Shown here piece after piece: positions 18,402 through 27,573 of a stretch of DNA of 64,000 nt. The translations under genes were made by a program, and so were the position numbers. Source of the stretch: Symmachiella dynata. GTDB taxonomy: Bacteria > Planctomycetota > Planctomycetia > Planctomycetales > Planctomycetaceae. Below the pieces are notes generated by a model, which had not been told where the DNA came from, searched no databases, and was given only the letters and a program-made list of their open reading frames with translations. The stretch covers positions 1,851,001 through 1,915,000 of the forward strand of contig NZ_CP036276.1 of NCBI RefSeq assembly GCF_007747995.1, written 5' to 3'. Within the stretch, counting starts at the first letter, position 1, and each line of letters begins with the position of its first letter.

Positions 18402-18421
18402 GGGTGCCACTGGCGGCTTGT
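18402..18421. repeat. Left part of a 106-bp twin-hairpin element, interrupted by an IS
   Basis: GGGTGCCACTGGCGG and the loop CTTGT, then the insertion sequence. The rest of the element resumes at 19756. Removing the IS and one CTTGT gives a unit of exactly 106 bp. Confidence 0.88.
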
Positions 18422-19755
18422 CCCACAACTGTCCGGTTTAATTCTTCGGTTCTTGTCGTAACTCTCTATGAAATTCAACACTTTCGGCAATTTTCAGGCG
18501 CGCACGACTTCAACTCACGGGGGTGATGTCGCCATCCTTTTTGTTCTCTCTGGCAAAAAGGAGCCGCGTAATGTTCGAAGGTCAGATGGTGTTTCCACAA
18601 CTGTTGGCGTTTCTTCCGCGACGGATATTGGACAATTGCGTGCGACGCTATCACGGCAACAAACGTGTTCGTGCGTTGTCGTGTCGCGATCAGTTTTTGG
18701 CCATGATGTTTGCGCAATTGACCGCGCGGGAAAGTTTGCGCGATATCGAAATCTGCCTCACCGCCGTACAGTCGAAACTGTTTCATGCCGGGTTTCGCGG
18801 GCCCATCAAACGCAGCACGTTGGCCGATGCCAATCGCCTCAGAGATTGGCGGATCTGGCAGGACTTGGGATTGGCTTTGATCGACCGGGCGCGACAACTG
18901 TACGCCGCCGACCCGTTGCCCAGCGAGTTGCAAACCGCTGCCTACGCGTTGGACGCCACGGTTCTCAATCTTTCGCTGACGTTGTTTCCTTGGGCTCCTT
19001 CGCAGCGCGACAAAGCGGCGATCAAACTGCACACGCTGCTCGACCTGCAAGGCAATATCCCCTGTTTTTTGCGGATTTCGGGCACAAGAACTCGCGACTG
19101 CGCGATGCTCGACGAAGTGCCCGTCGAAGCCGGATCGCTGTACGTGATGGATCGCGACTACAACGATTACGGCCGTTTGCACCGGCTTCATCAAGCGGGA
19201 GCGTTCTTCCTGGTGCGGGCCAAAAGCAATCTCACCTACCGCCGCCAGAGATCGCAAACCGTGGATCGCACAACGGGATTGCGGAGCGATCAAATCATTC
19301 TGCTCAAAGACCGCCGAACGTTTCGGAAGTATCCCGACCGCCTGCGTCGCATCACATTTTTCAATGCCGAGACGCGCCGCCGTTTTGTTTTCATTGGCAA
19401 TCAGTTTTTGCTTTCGGCAGCCGACCTGGTGGAGTTGTATTGGCGGCGTTGGGACATCGAACTGTTTTTCAAATGGGTCAAACAACATCTGCGAATCAAA
19501 CACTTTGTGGGCAATACTCCCAACGCAGTGCGGACACAAATCTGGATTGCAGTGAGCACTTATGTGCTCGTCGCCATCCTCCGCCGAGAATTGCGGATCG
19601 AACGGACGATGTCCGAAATCTTACAGATTCTGAGCGTCACAATTTTCGAGAAAACCCCTATAAAAACAGTGTTAAACGAGATTCAGTTTCAATCCCAGGT
19701 ACGGCAAAACCATAAACAGTTATCATTGTTCGACTTATAACCGGACAGTTGTGGG
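18422..19755 (+). mobile_element. IS4-type insertion sequence with DUF4372-like transposase
   Basis: A 1,334-bp element with 17-bp inverted ends (CCCACAACTGTCCGGTT) and flanking direct repeats CTTGT (18417-18421 and 19756-19760). The duplicated bases are again the loop of a twin-hairpin element. The terminal sequence and the transposase differ from the 1.5/3.1-kb copies apart from the shared first three bases CCC, so this is a separate element type that chose the same kind of site. The transposase stop codon abuts the right inverted repeat. Confidence 0.92.
18571..19740 (+). CDS. IS4 family transposase with DUF4372-like N-terminus
   Basis: 389 residues. The N-terminal part (CRDQFLAMMFAQLTARESLRD and STLADANRLRDW) is typical of the DUF4372-type head of IS4 transposases. 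Catalytic aspartates are in YALDATV and YVMDRDY, and the IS4 signature Y-x2-R-x3-E-x6-K is in YWRRWDIELFFKWVK. AAGGAG lies seven bases before the ATG at 18571; an ATG 48 bases upstream gives a longer frame but has no ribosome site. The gene is intact. Confidence 0.93.
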   Translation: MFEGQMVFPQLLAFLPRRILDNCVRRYHGNKRVRALSCRDQFLAMMFAQLTARESLRDIEICLTAVQSKLFHAGFRGPIKRSTLADANRLRDWRIWQDLGLALIDRARQLYAADPLPSELQTAAYALDATVLNLSLTLFPWAPSQRDKAAIKLHTLLDLQGNIPCFLRISGTRTRDCAMLDEVPVEAGSLYVMDRDYNDYGRLHRLHQAGAFFLVRAKSNLTYRRQRSQTVDRTTGLRSDQIILLKDRRTFRKYPDRLRRITFFNAETRRRFVFIGNQFLLSAADLVELYWRRWDIELFFKWVKQHLRIKHFVGNTPNAVRTQIWIAVSTYVLVAILRRELRIERTMSEILQILSVTIFEKTPIKTVLNEIQFQSQVRQNHKQLSLFDL

Positions 19756-19846
19756 CTTGTCCGCCAGTGCGGTGGCAGGTCAAGTTTTCTATGCGAACCG
19801 ACGACAAACGACGAGCACACTACTGGGCAAGCCAGCAGTGGCACCC
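19756..19846. repeat. Remainder of the IS-interrupted 106-bp twin-hairpin element
   Basis: Duplicated loop CTTGT, arm CCGCCAGTG, a core of variable sequence, then the right hairpin CACTACTGG, loop GCAAG, CCAGCAGTG, and the terminal GGCACCC. One mismatch interrupts the right stem. Confidence 0.85.
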
Positions 19847-19933
19847 AAAACGTGAACGAAGAACGCAATCACCCAGCGCTGTCGTACGAAACACGAACCA
19901 CAACCGTTGAATTCACAAGAGTCGGAGACCGTT

Positions 19934-20710
19934 ATGGACTCATTCGAGGATCAAGAACACCCGCCGATTACGGAACTATCCCGGCGACAGCGCCGCGTGC
20001 TGGGTGTGCTTGTGGAAAAGGCGTTCACCACGCCGGAATATTATCCACTCACCCTCAAAGCGGCGACCAACGGCTGCAACCAAAAAAGCAACCGGGCCCC
20101 CGTCTCCAGTTACAGTGAAGACGACGTCGAAGAAGCGTTGGACGAACTACGCGAAATTGGATTGGTCACAGTCATCCACACCGATGGCGGCCGTGCTCCG
20201 CGGTATCGACACTGGATGCGCAAACGTTTTGCACTCTCCGAACCGCAGTTAGCCATCTTGACCGAACTGCTGCTACGAGGCCGGCAATCGCTCGGTGAAC
20301 TTCGCTCGCGCAGCAGTCGCATGGTCTCGATCGATTCCTTGGATCAACTTCGCGAAGAATTGGCGGGGCTGCAAGGACTCAACCTATTGCAAGCCAGCGG
20401 ATCTCTAGCTCGTCGCGGCGTGGAAGTCGACCACAACTTGTACGTCGCCAAAGAAGGCATGACGCTCGCCACCGCTTCAGCCGACGCCCTAGACGAACCA
20501 GCCAGCCCGCGCCCCGCCCGTACACCTTCCCCAGCCCCAGCCCCGGTTCCGGCGACTGCCAGCGATGGTCGAATCGACGCACTGGAAGCCATCATTGGCG
20601 AACTCCGCACGCAAAATCAAGAATTCGCCGTGGAAATCAGTTCTCTCCGTGACGAAGTGCAGCGGTTGGAAGAGAACATGGAGCGGCTACGGTCAGAGTT
20701 GGGCGGTTAA
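19934..20710 (+). CDS. YceH-like DUF480 family protein
   Basis: 258 residues. The first 170 match the DUF480 (YceH) pattern: RRVLGVLVEKAFTTPEYYPLTLKA, NGCNQKSNR, and RHWMRKRFAL, followed by a second winged-helix-like unit (LLLRGRQSLGELRSRSSRM). A Pro/Ala-rich linker (about 195-215) leads to a C-terminal coiled coil (LEAIIGELRTQNQEFAVEIS). The winged-helix fold suggests nucleic-acid or protein binding; the function is not established. The ATG has GGAG seven bases upstream and is preferred over a TTG 27 bases earlier. Confidence 0.85.
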   Translation: MDSFEDQEHPPITELSRRQRRVLGVLVEKAFTTPEYYPLTLKAATNGCNQKSNRAPVSSYSEDDVEEALDELREIGLVTVIHTDGGRAPRYRHWMRKRFALSEPQLAILTELLLRGRQSLGELRSRSSRMVSIDSLDQLREELAGLQGLNLLQASGSLARRGVEVDHNLYVAKEGMTLATASADALDEPASPRPARTPSPAPAPVPATASDGRIDALEAIIGELRTQNQEFAVEISSLRDEVQRLEENMERLRSELGG

Positions 20711-20821
20711 TCAGATCAGTACGAGTTTCTCGCGCTCGGTTTCGATCATCACCCTCCGACCGGTATGATTGTGGAGACATCCTCGCACTCGATTCGCCTG
20801 ATCGCTGAAGGAATCCCCCCC

Positions 20822-21808
20822 ATGAAAGCCCTCTTACTTTTTGCCCTGACCGGATTATTTGCAGCTTCAATGGCCATCACTGCTCAAGCAGCCGAGGAAC
20901 AAGTTCCGCACGTCGTGTTCATCACGGGCGATGAGGAATACCGCAGCGAAGAATCGATGCCCATGTTGGCGAAGATTCTCAAGCGGGATTACGGTTTCAA
21001 AGTCACCGTCTGCTATTCGCTGGCCGAGGACGGCACGATCGATCCTGATAACCTCAGGTCGATTACCGGAATCGAAGCCTTGGACGATGCCGACCTCATG
21101 GTGCTGTTCACGCGCTTCCGCGACTTGCCCGATGAACAGTTCAACCACTTTTTGAATTACGTCAAAACCGGCAAACCAATCGTCGGCTTTCGCACAGCTA
21201 CGCATGCCTTCAAATTCGACAACAACAAAAAGCACAGCGAATGGGGTTGGCGCGGCGAAAAGATCGCCCAGCTGCTGGGCCAAAATTGGATCACACACCA
21301 CGGCCATTTCGGCGACGGCCACCAATTTTTAACCGACATTACAATCGCCCCTGGCGAGAAACAGCACCCCATCCTCCGCGGCGTCAAACCGTTTCAGGCC
21401 TATTCCTGGTTGTACCACGTCCAGGGTGGCGGCGATAAATTACGCGGCGACGCCCAACCGTTGATGATTGGTCGGGCCTTAATCTCGGGGCATGAAAAAT
21501 CAGGCAAGACGGATCGTTATCCATTAACCAACCCTGTTGCCTGGACAAAGACCTATGAGGGCGAAGACGGCGTCCGCGGCCGCGTCTTCTTTTCCACAGC
21601 TGCGCATCCGTTTGACTTCAAAGATGAATCGGCGCGAAAACTATCAATCAACGGCATGCTCTGGGCGCTCGGCATGGAAGACCGCATTCCCGCCGCAGGA
21701 GCCAACGTCGAATTCGTCGGCGAATACGACCCCAACAATTCCGGCTATGGCAACAAGCCCAACCCCAAGGATCGCTTCAAGCCGAATCGCAAACCGGAAG
21801 AGATTTAG
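20822..21808 (+). CDS. Secreted ThuA-like domain protein
   Basis: 328 residues with a Sec signal peptide (1-22, ending ITAQA). The mature part starts [24 protein letters not shown] and has GFRTATHAF and a C-terminal [17 protein letters not shown] stretch, all typical of the ThuA-like, glutamine-amidotransferase-like fold common in planctomycete secreted proteins. ThuA proteins are linked to sugar (trehalose) use in other bacteria; the reaction here is unknown. GAAGGAA precedes the ATG. An upstream in-frame start at 20765 would bury the signal peptide and is rejected. Confidence 0.88.
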   Translation: MKALLLFALTGLFAASMAITAQAAEEQVPHVVFITGDEEYRSEESMPMLAKILKRDYGFKVTVCYSLAEDGTIDPDNLRSITGIEALDDADLMVLFTRFRDLPDEQFNHFLNYVKTGKPIVGFRTATHAFKFDNNKKHSEWGWRGEKIAQLLGQNWITHHGHFGDGHQFLTDITIAPGEKQHPILRGVKPFQAYSWLYHVQGGGDKLRGDAQPLMIGRALISGHEKSGKTDRYPLTNPVAWTKTYEGEDGVRGRVFFSTAAHPFDFKDESARKLSINGMLWALGMEDRIPAAGANVEFVGEYDPNNSGYGNKPNPKDRFKPNRKPEEI

Positions 21809-22144
21809 CCGCCAATCGATTTTGCCTGACCGTGATTATCTTGGCCACCGATTGAACACAGATAAAACACAGATTTCCGAAGTGACTTACTGAAATCCCA
21901 AACCGACGGCTTGCCGTCGCATTGTGCGTTCCGTGACAGACAACACGCCGGGTGTGTGTTTCGTGGTACGAAACCAATGGGATATGAGCAGGAGGGTAAT
22001 TTTCCTAGGCTTGTAAACCCGCACTGAAACAAAGCTATTGCAAAACGGCAACCTCGCCCCACAACCATCATGCACAAATGGATCGATCCCCCGCGACTCC
22101 TTGGCGGCCTTTGCGGCTTTGCGTGAGGCTTTTTTTAGCGCAGA
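21809..22144. other. Intergenic region with two dispersed repeats
   Basis: 336 bp between convergent genes. It holds a copy of the CGACGGC palindrome repeat (21896-21930) and, at 22090-22133, a fragment with GGCGGCCTTTGCGGC and GCGTGAGGC related to pieces at 12.4-12.6 kb. No gene is seen. Confidence 0.55.
21896..21930. repeat. Short palindromic repeat, CGACGGC family
   Basis: TCCCAAAC followed by the palindrome CGACGGC-TT-GCCGTCG and a conserved tail ending TGCGTT. Two relatives occur at 34455 and 57856. All three are intergenic. Confidence 0.65.
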
Positions 22145-23230
22145 CTACTCAACATTTCCCAGCACGTTGTTGGTGCGGAACTTGGACGGCGATTCACCCA
22201 AATTGCGGTGGGCAATCAACTCCGCCACGATGCTGATGGCGATTTCTGGCACGGTTTGCGAACCGATGTCGAAGCCCAGCGGAGCGTGGACGCGCTGTAG
22301 TGCTTCGCGCGAAATTCCTTCAGCCAACAGATCGTCGAAAATCAATTTGATTTTTCGCCGACTGCCGATCATGCCCACGTAGCTCGCTGAGGTTTCCGCC
22401 AGATGATACAGCGCCTCTTCGTCGTGGTTGTGTCCACGAGTGACAATCACACAAAACGTGCGGTGGTCAATTTCCAAACCACTCAATGCTGTGTCAATGT
22501 CGCCCACGATCAAGCGTTTGGCACGCGGAAAACGATCCAGATTGCAATACTCTTCACGGTCATCCACAACCCAGACATCGAAGTCGACATCGGCTGCCAT
22601 TTCCGCCACCCGCTGTCCGACATGTCCGCCCCCAACGATGAGCAACCGACAGCGCTGCAGGAACGGCAGAAACGACACGCCCCCGGCGACATAGGCCCGT
22701 GGACGTTCCAAAATCGGCTTGAGAGACTCGATGAGTCCCGCGGGAGGGGATGTCACACTACCGCGACTGGCAAGACAGTGGCCATCGGCATCCACCAAAA
22801 ACCGGTCTCCTTCGCATCCTCCGCCGGCACTTTCGGAATTAATAATCACCGCTTCGGTGCAGGGCGTGCCTGCCACGAGCGACTCATCAAGGATCCGGAA
22901 GTAATCGACGTCCTCGTCCGGACGGATCGGATCGACCAGCATCTTCATGCGTCCGCCACAGATCAATCCGTCGTCCCAACCGTAGTTGTCATCGAGTTGA
23001 AACGTCAGTAGCTCAACGTTGCCCTCATCCAATAAACGCAGCGCGCGGCGTTTGACTTCCGCTTCGACACATCCACCCCCCAACGTGCCCGCTTGTGAAC
23101 CGTCGGGATAAACCAACATCCGCGCCCCAGCCTTTTGCGGCGTCGAGCCGCGGGTTTCTACCAGCGCTGTATAGGCAACCGGCCGCCGGTTTTGAATGTC
23201 TTCCTGCAATTGCCGCAACACATCTTGCAT
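22145..23230 (-). CDS. XdhC/CoxI family protein
   Basis: 361 residues. The N-terminal XdhC domain starts with VETRGSTPQKAGARM and GTLGGGCVEAEV; the C-terminal XdhC Rossmann domain has LLIVGGGHVGQRVAEMA and TRGHNHDEEAL, ending GMIGSRRK. Family members help mature molybdenum hydroxylases such as xanthine dehydrogenase by binding or sulfurating the molybdenum cofactor. No molybdoenzyme subunit gene is in this window, so its client must be elsewhere. The enzyme is cytoplasmic, with no signal peptide. The ATG lacks a strong ribosome site. Confidence 0.88.
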   Translation of the reverse strand: MQDVLRQLQEDIQNRRPVAYTALVETRGSTPQKAGARMLVYPDGSQAGTLGGGCVEAEVKRRALRLLDEGNVELLTFQLDDNYGWDDGLICGGRMKMLVDPIRPDEDVDYFRILDESLVAGTPCTEAVIINSESAGGGCEGDRFLVDADGHCLASRGSVTSPPAGLIESLKPILERPRAYVAGGVSFLPFLQRCRLLIVGGGHVGQRVAEMAADVDFDVWVVDDREEYCNLDRFPRAKRLIVGDIDTALSGLEIDHRTFCVIVTRGHNHDEEALYHLAETSASYVGMIGSRRKIKLIFDDLLAEGISREALQRVHAPLGFDIGSQTVPEIAISIVAELIAHRNLGESPSKFRTNNVLGNVE

Positions 23231-23382
23231 GATCGGGTCTCTTATGGGGGAACGTGAATCGCTCGTTCCTGTATTCTACGGCGGTAGCACCGCACGAACA
23301 ACTGGCACGTCCACCCGCGATCACATTTGCGTTGGCGACACTGGCTGGCGAGTCACCAATATCCCAGAATTTCCGATCACCG

Positions 23383-24246
23383 TTAATACAGCGCCGAGGC
23401 CAATTTGCGACGGTATTCGTTGGCGACTTCAGAGTTGTCGCCGACAAGATGGAAAATATTCACCATCGTTTCACGCGCCTTGTCGCGGAGTTTGCCCACG
23501 TCGCGGGTGATGATTGACAGGCAGATATCAAGCGCTTCAGGAAATTGATGTGCTGCAGCCAAGGCGTCGGCGAGTTCTAATTGCAATTCTAGGTTGTCCG
23601 GTTCCGCGCCGGCTTTTTGGCGAATTTCGTCCACGCCACCGGCTTCGGCCGCGACAGCTCGAAATTCCAACTCCGCTTTGACCTTTTCGACTTCGTCTTC
23701 CAAATAGCCGCGATTTTCCAACTCCGCAATCATCGCCGAGCATTCCGCATCTTTTTGTTGAGCGAACAGTGCACTGATCAGGCCGACTTTAATTGCATCG
23801 TTGTTCGCTTCCAGCGCCATGGCTTCGCGAAACTTCGCCTCGGCTGCTGCCGGATCCGCTTCCTGCAGCGCGTGGCCTTCGGACAACAACGTCTGCGCCG
23901 GTGAGGGCATCAACGAATCGAGCCATTGCCGGATCTGTTCTTCCGGCAATAACCCCGTAAACTGATCGACCGCTTGCCCATTAACGACAGCGAAGACGTG
24001 CGGCACCGATTGCACGCCAAAGGCCATCGCCAGTTCTTGTTGCAGGTCGATATTGACTTTGACGAGCAGGAACTTGCCGTCGTATTCGACCGCTAGCTTT
24101 TCCAAAATCGGCAACAGTTGTTTACACGGCGCGCACCAAGTGGCCCAAAAATCAACGACCACCGGCATGCTCTGCGAACGCAGAATAACATCCTGTTCAA
24201 AGGTGTCCTTGTCCGCATCAATAATCCAAACCGATTCGTCAGCCAT
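23383..24246 (-). CDS. Thioredoxin-TPR fusion (CnoX-like chaperedoxin)
   Basis: 287 residues. The thioredoxin domain (1-110) has the redox site W-C-A-P-C (C38, C41) and the cis-Pro in SVPHVF. The rest (115-287) is helical with TPR-like repeats (GHALQEADPAAAEAKFREAMAL, LELADALAAAHQFPEALDICLSI). The same architecture in proteobacteria is CnoX/YbbN, which protects unfolded proteins from oxidation and passes them to chaperones. Unlike the E. coli protein, this one keeps both active-site cysteines, so it could be a true thiol-disulfide enzyme. It lies 85 bases downstream of malate dehydrogenase on the same strand. Confidence 0.86.
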   Translation of the reverse strand: MADESVWIIDADKDTFEQDVILRSQSMPVVVDFWATWCAPCKQLLPILEKLAVEYDGKFLLVKVNIDLQQELAMAFGVQSVPHVFAVVNGQAVDQFTGLLPEEQIRQWLDSLMPSPAQTLLSEGHALQEADPAAAEAKFREAMALEANNDAIKVGLISALFAQQKDAECSAMIAELENRGYLEDEVEKVKAELEFRAVAAEAGGVDEIRQKAGAEPDNLELQLELADALAAAHQFPEALDICLSIITRDVGKLRDKARETMVNIFHLVGDNSEVANEYRRKLASALY

Positions 24247-24330
24247 AATTTTCCCATTTCATCAACAAGAACGGCCTTGTGCGAAAGAGGTTCAACACCT
24301 CTTCCGCCAGCCTGTCCCCTTAAGCCGTGT

Positions 24331-25320
24331 TTAGGCCAACAAGTCCTTAACCGTGTCCCGTTCGCTTTGCAGTTCGGCGACGGTGGCGTCGATTTTGGCC
24401 TGGGCGAATTCGTTGTGCTCCAGCCCTTGCACGACACTCCATTTGTTGCCGTCGGTGGTCAGCGGAAAACTGGTGATCAGGCCTTCGTCGATGCCGTAGC
24501 TGCCATCGCTACAAATGGCGGCGCTAAACACGGTACCTGCCGGGGTGGGGGTGACGATGCTTTTCAGCGTGCCGAGAGCCGCATTGGCTGCCGAGGCGGC
24601 ACTCGATGCGCCGCGGGCTTTAATGACGGCGGCACCGCGCTGTTGCACGGTGGCAATGAAATCGTTTTTCAGCCACTCATCGTCGCCGATCACCTCAACA
24701 GCCGACTTGCCGCCGATCTTCGTATTGAAGAAGTCCGGGAATTGAGTCGCGCTATGATTGCCCCAAATCGCCATGCCGGTGACGGCAGCGACTGGTTGTC
24801 CTGATTTTTGGGCCAATTGGGCAACCGCACGGTTTTCATCCAACCGGGTCATCGCAAACCAACGATCGCTCGGCACGTCGGGGGCATTGCTCATGGCGAT
24901 CAGGCAATTGGTGTTACACGGATTGCCCACAACCAGAACACGAACGTCTTTGGCTGCAGCGGCTTGAATCGCTTTTCCCGTGCTGGTGAAAATCGGTCCG
25001 TTGATCCGAATCAAATCGCCCCGTTCCATGCCCGCTTTACGAGGAATACTGCCGACACAGACAACGAAGTTGCAATCGGCGAAGCCGGCTTCCAGGTCGT
25101 CGCTGCTGGCTTTGACGACACCTGCGAGTGTGGGATAGGCACAATCGTCCAATTCCATCTCAATCCCATCCAGCGCGCCCATGGCGGGGGGGATTTCAAT
25201 GAGATGCATGATCACCGGCTGGTCCGGTCCAAAAACTTCGCCCGAAGCGATGCGAAACACGAGGCTATAGCCAATTTGCCCGGCGGCGCCGGTGACAGCA
25301 ATACGGATGGGGGTTGCCAT
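24331..25320 (-). CDS. mdh: Malate dehydrogenase
   Basis: NAD-dependent oxidation of malate to oxaloacetate in the TCA cycle. 329 residues, the length of the larger cytosolic-type (type 2) malate dehydrogenases. The nucleotide-binding start is [13 protein letters not shown], substrate arginine and aspartate lie in MTRLDENRA, and the catalytic histidine in [17 protein letters not shown] is placed six bases before the ATG. Followed on the same strand by the thioredoxin-TPR gene, so the two may share a transcript. Confidence 0.96.
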   Translation of the reverse strand: MATPIRIAVTGAAGQIGYSLVFRIASGEVFGPDQPVIMHLIEIPPAMGALDGIEMELDDCAYPTLAGVVKASSDDLEAGFADCNFVVCVGSIPRKAGMERGDLIRINGPIFTSTGKAIQAAAAKDVRVLVVGNPCNTNCLIAMSNAPDVPSDRWFAMTRLDENRAVAQLAQKSGQPVAAVTGMAIWGNHSATQFPDFFNTKIGGKSAVEVIGDDEWLKNDFIATVQQRGAAVIKARGASSAASAANAALGTLKSIVTPTPAGTVFSAAICSDGSYGIDEGLITSFPLTTDGNKWSVVQGLEHNEFAQAKIDATVAELQSERDTVKDLLA

Positions 25321-25919
25321 GAGGATGCTCCTGTGCAGCCAATCTTGTCAGTGAAGAGATTCCCGTAAAGGGAATCCTGGTGTTTGTTCTGTGTTTTCGC
25401 TGGATTCGTGCCTCTGACGCAGTCCGCAGCGTCAAGCGCAAGGCGAAGCATCGGTTTTAGCGATTTCCCAACATCGCGGCAACCAACGCACAACTGCGAT
25501 AGGCATGAGCTGTGAGGGAACAGGCGTGAGGGCTGCTCGTGGTCGGTTGCCGGAGTTTGGCACACTGAATGTCTCCTACGAGACAGGTTCGAAATTGAGC
25601 GAAAATCTGGCTGGGTGAAAAAACGGTCGGATATCGCGCCGAACACGAAGCATGCGGTGAATGGGGGTTTTGCGTTGGGTTTGCGGCCGGCGGACAATTG
25701 CCAAATCCACCTCAACACCGTTACACACAGATCGTTTTAACATAACGACTTGCGACAATCGCCTTTGTGTTGACCCTGTAAAGCCAGCCGACAATGTCCG
25801 CCGTTGACACGTTCTGCAATGCCCAATACATTCCACGCCCTGTAGCCGACCGGGCGGATCTGTTGCCTGTTGGCGGGACCATTGTCGCCATACCCGTTAT
25901 CATAGACGGGGAGAAAATT
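25321..25919. other. 599-bp intergenic region between divergent genes
   Basis: Upstream of mdh (minus) and the amidase lipoprotein (plus). Near 25505-25530 is TGAGGGAACAGGCGTGAG, which resembles TGAGGGGACAGGTGTGAG at 38285. An open frame from 25794 joins the amidase gene but has no coding character before the lipoprotein signal. No RNA gene is seen. Confidence 0.5.
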
Positions 25920-26663
25920 TTGCGGGCAACGTCGAGACGGATACTGCGAGCAACGTTGCTCGTGTTGCTGGGAAGCACCCTTTCCAGTTGCACGCGGCAT
26001 CATGCGTCGTTGCCGCCGGATGTGGTCAGCACGCCGCGGCAAATTCCATCCGTCCCCTCGGTCGCCCGGATACGGGGGAACATTCCCACGACGTCCGTGC
26101 AACTGCCGACTCGGCCTGTCTCCCTGCCATCGGAAAACAACCCTTGGAAGCCGGACGGCCCTCCGCGAGAATGGAATTACATTGTTCTGCACCACACAGC
26201 ATCACATGCGGGAAGTGTGGAACAAATTCATGAACAACATTTGGGAAAAGGTTGGGAAGGAATCGGGTATCACTTTGTGATCGGTAACGGCGACGGCATG
26301 GGAGATGGAGTCATCGAACCCACCTTTCGCTGGCGGGAACAAATGCATGGTGCCCATGCCGGTAAACGGGACTACAACCAACACGGCATCGGAATCGTGT
26401 TGATTGGTAATTTTGAAGAGACATCCCCTTCATCGGCGCAAATGGATTCCGTCATCCGACTGGTGGCCACATTAAAAAGTGAATACGGCATCTCCGCCGA
26501 CAACGTGATTCCCCACAGCGAAGTCAAAGCGACAGCCTGTCCCGGCAAAAACTTTCCCTTAGCGGAAGTCGCTGCCGTTGAACTTGATCATCGCCTGACA
26601 CAGAACCAACGAGACGAACCCAGGCCGAATCTGGCCGCTCAGTATAGGAGTACGACGCGATGA
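25920..26663 (+). CDS. Lipoprotein N-acetylmuramoyl-L-alanine amidase (amidase_2/PGRP-like)
   Basis: 247 residues from a TTG start with GGGGAG six bases upstream. The start is fixed by the lipoprotein signal: basic n-region, LLVLLG, then lipobox L-S-S-C. A Pro/Ser-rich linker follows, then an amidase_2 domain from about 95: YIVLHHTASH with the first zinc histidine, GIGYHFVIGNG, HGIGIVLIGNF, and PHSEVKATACPGKNFP with the second His and Cys. The enzyme would cleave the amide between muramic acid and the peptide stem at the cell envelope. Its stop overlaps the next gene by four bases (ATGA), so the two are translationally coupled. Confidence 0.86.
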   Translation: MRATSRRILRATLLVLLGSTLSSCTRHHASLPPDVVSTPRQIPSVPSVARIRGNIPTTSVQLPTRPVSLPSENNPWKPDGPPREWNYIVLHHTASHAGSVEQIHEQHLGKGWEGIGYHFVIGNGDGMGDGVIEPTFRWREQMHGAHAGKRDYNQHGIGIVLIGNFEETSPSSAQMDSVIRLVATLKSEYGISADNVIPHSEVKATACPGKNFPLAEVAAVELDHRLTQNQRDEPRPNLAAQYRSTTR

Positions 26664-27427
26664 ATACTCGATTTTCTCACAACACCGCACAAGTCGGCGG
26701 AGAGGGCCTCGACGCTTCAGCGGCCACGGATCTGATCCCAACGAGCTATTCCGCTGCGCTCCGGCGGCGGTTTGACATCGATGTCGATTCCATCGAATCC
26801 CCCGCGGCGACGTACGTCCCGGAATACTACGAATCCAACTATGCCTATCCGCTTTTAATCTGGCTGCACGACGAAGGGGGCACCGAACGGGACCTGCTCC
26901 GCATCATGCCGGAGATCAGCAACCGCAATTATTTTGGGTTGTCACTCCGCGGTCCGCTAGACGCCCGGACGGATCAGGATGGCTATCGCTGGTCGCATCT
27001 CATCGATGATGTGATCGCTGTCGAAAACGAACTGCACGAACAGGTCGGCCGCTTGCGACGGATGTACAACATTCATTCGGAACGGGTCTTCATCGGCGGC
27101 TGCGGCGACGGAGCGACAGCTGCGATACGCATCGCGCTGCGGCATCCAGAATGGTTCGCCGGCGTAGCATGCATCGGTGGAGGCATGCCGACCATGGACA
27201 AACCGCTGGCCAATTATCGCCAGATGCAAGGCAAGCGAATTCTCTTGGCGAGCGAACAAACCGCTGAGCCGTCGCATACCCGCGAATTGGGCACCTTGCT
27301 GCATACCGCGGGCATGACCATCTGCTCGCGAATGTACGAATCGGCAAAGCCGACGCATCACGAGGTTGTCCGCGATATCGACCGTTGGATGATGCAGGAA
27401 TGCTACCGCACCGTGACGGTGGAATAG
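26660..27427 (+). CDS. Alpha/beta-hydrolase-fold protein with missing nucleophile serine
   Basis: 255 residues that follow the phospholipase/carboxylesterase plan: YPLLIWLHDEGG (oxyanion strand), then the elbow RVFIGGCGDGATAAIRIAL. Members of this family have G-x-S-x-G at the elbow; here it is G147-C148-G149-D150-G151, with glycine in place of serine. A His candidate remains (THHEVVRDID). It therefore looks like a non-catalytic relative that may bind a ligand or partner. It overlaps the upstream amidase gene by four bases, so a role at the envelope alongside that amidase is likely, though this protein has no signal peptide of its own. Confidence 0.75.
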   Translation: MNTRFSHNTAQVGGEGLDASAATDLIPTSYSAALRRRFDIDVDSIESPAATYVPEYYESNYAYPLLIWLHDEGGTERDLLRIMPEISNRNYFGLSLRGPLDARTDQDGYRWSHLIDDVIAVENELHEQVGRLRRMYNIHSERVFIGGCGDGATAAIRIALRHPEWFAGVACIGGGMPTMDKPLANYRQMQGKRILLASEQTAEPSHTRELGTLLHTAGMTICSRMYESAKPTHHEVVRDIDRWMMQECYRTVTVE

Positions 27428-27530
27428 TTTCCTGTTACGGTTGCTCGGTGTCGCGAACCGGGCATCAGCGTCGACGCGCCTGCCGGTTTCGGTCTCGACT
27501 TGCATGCTCAGGTGCGACCAATGACGTGCG

Positions 27531-27559
27531 CACTGTCGGACGAGCCGACAGTGGCACCC
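27531..27559. repeat. Half of a twin-hairpin element
   Basis: Hairpin CACTGTCGG, loop ACGAG, CCGACAGTG followed by GGCACCC. The stem covaries relative to the usual CACTGGCGG/CCGCCAGTG pair, so pairing is kept. The left half is absent or too degraded to recognise. Confidence 0.7.
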
Positions 27560-27573
27560 GAACGGTGAAACGC

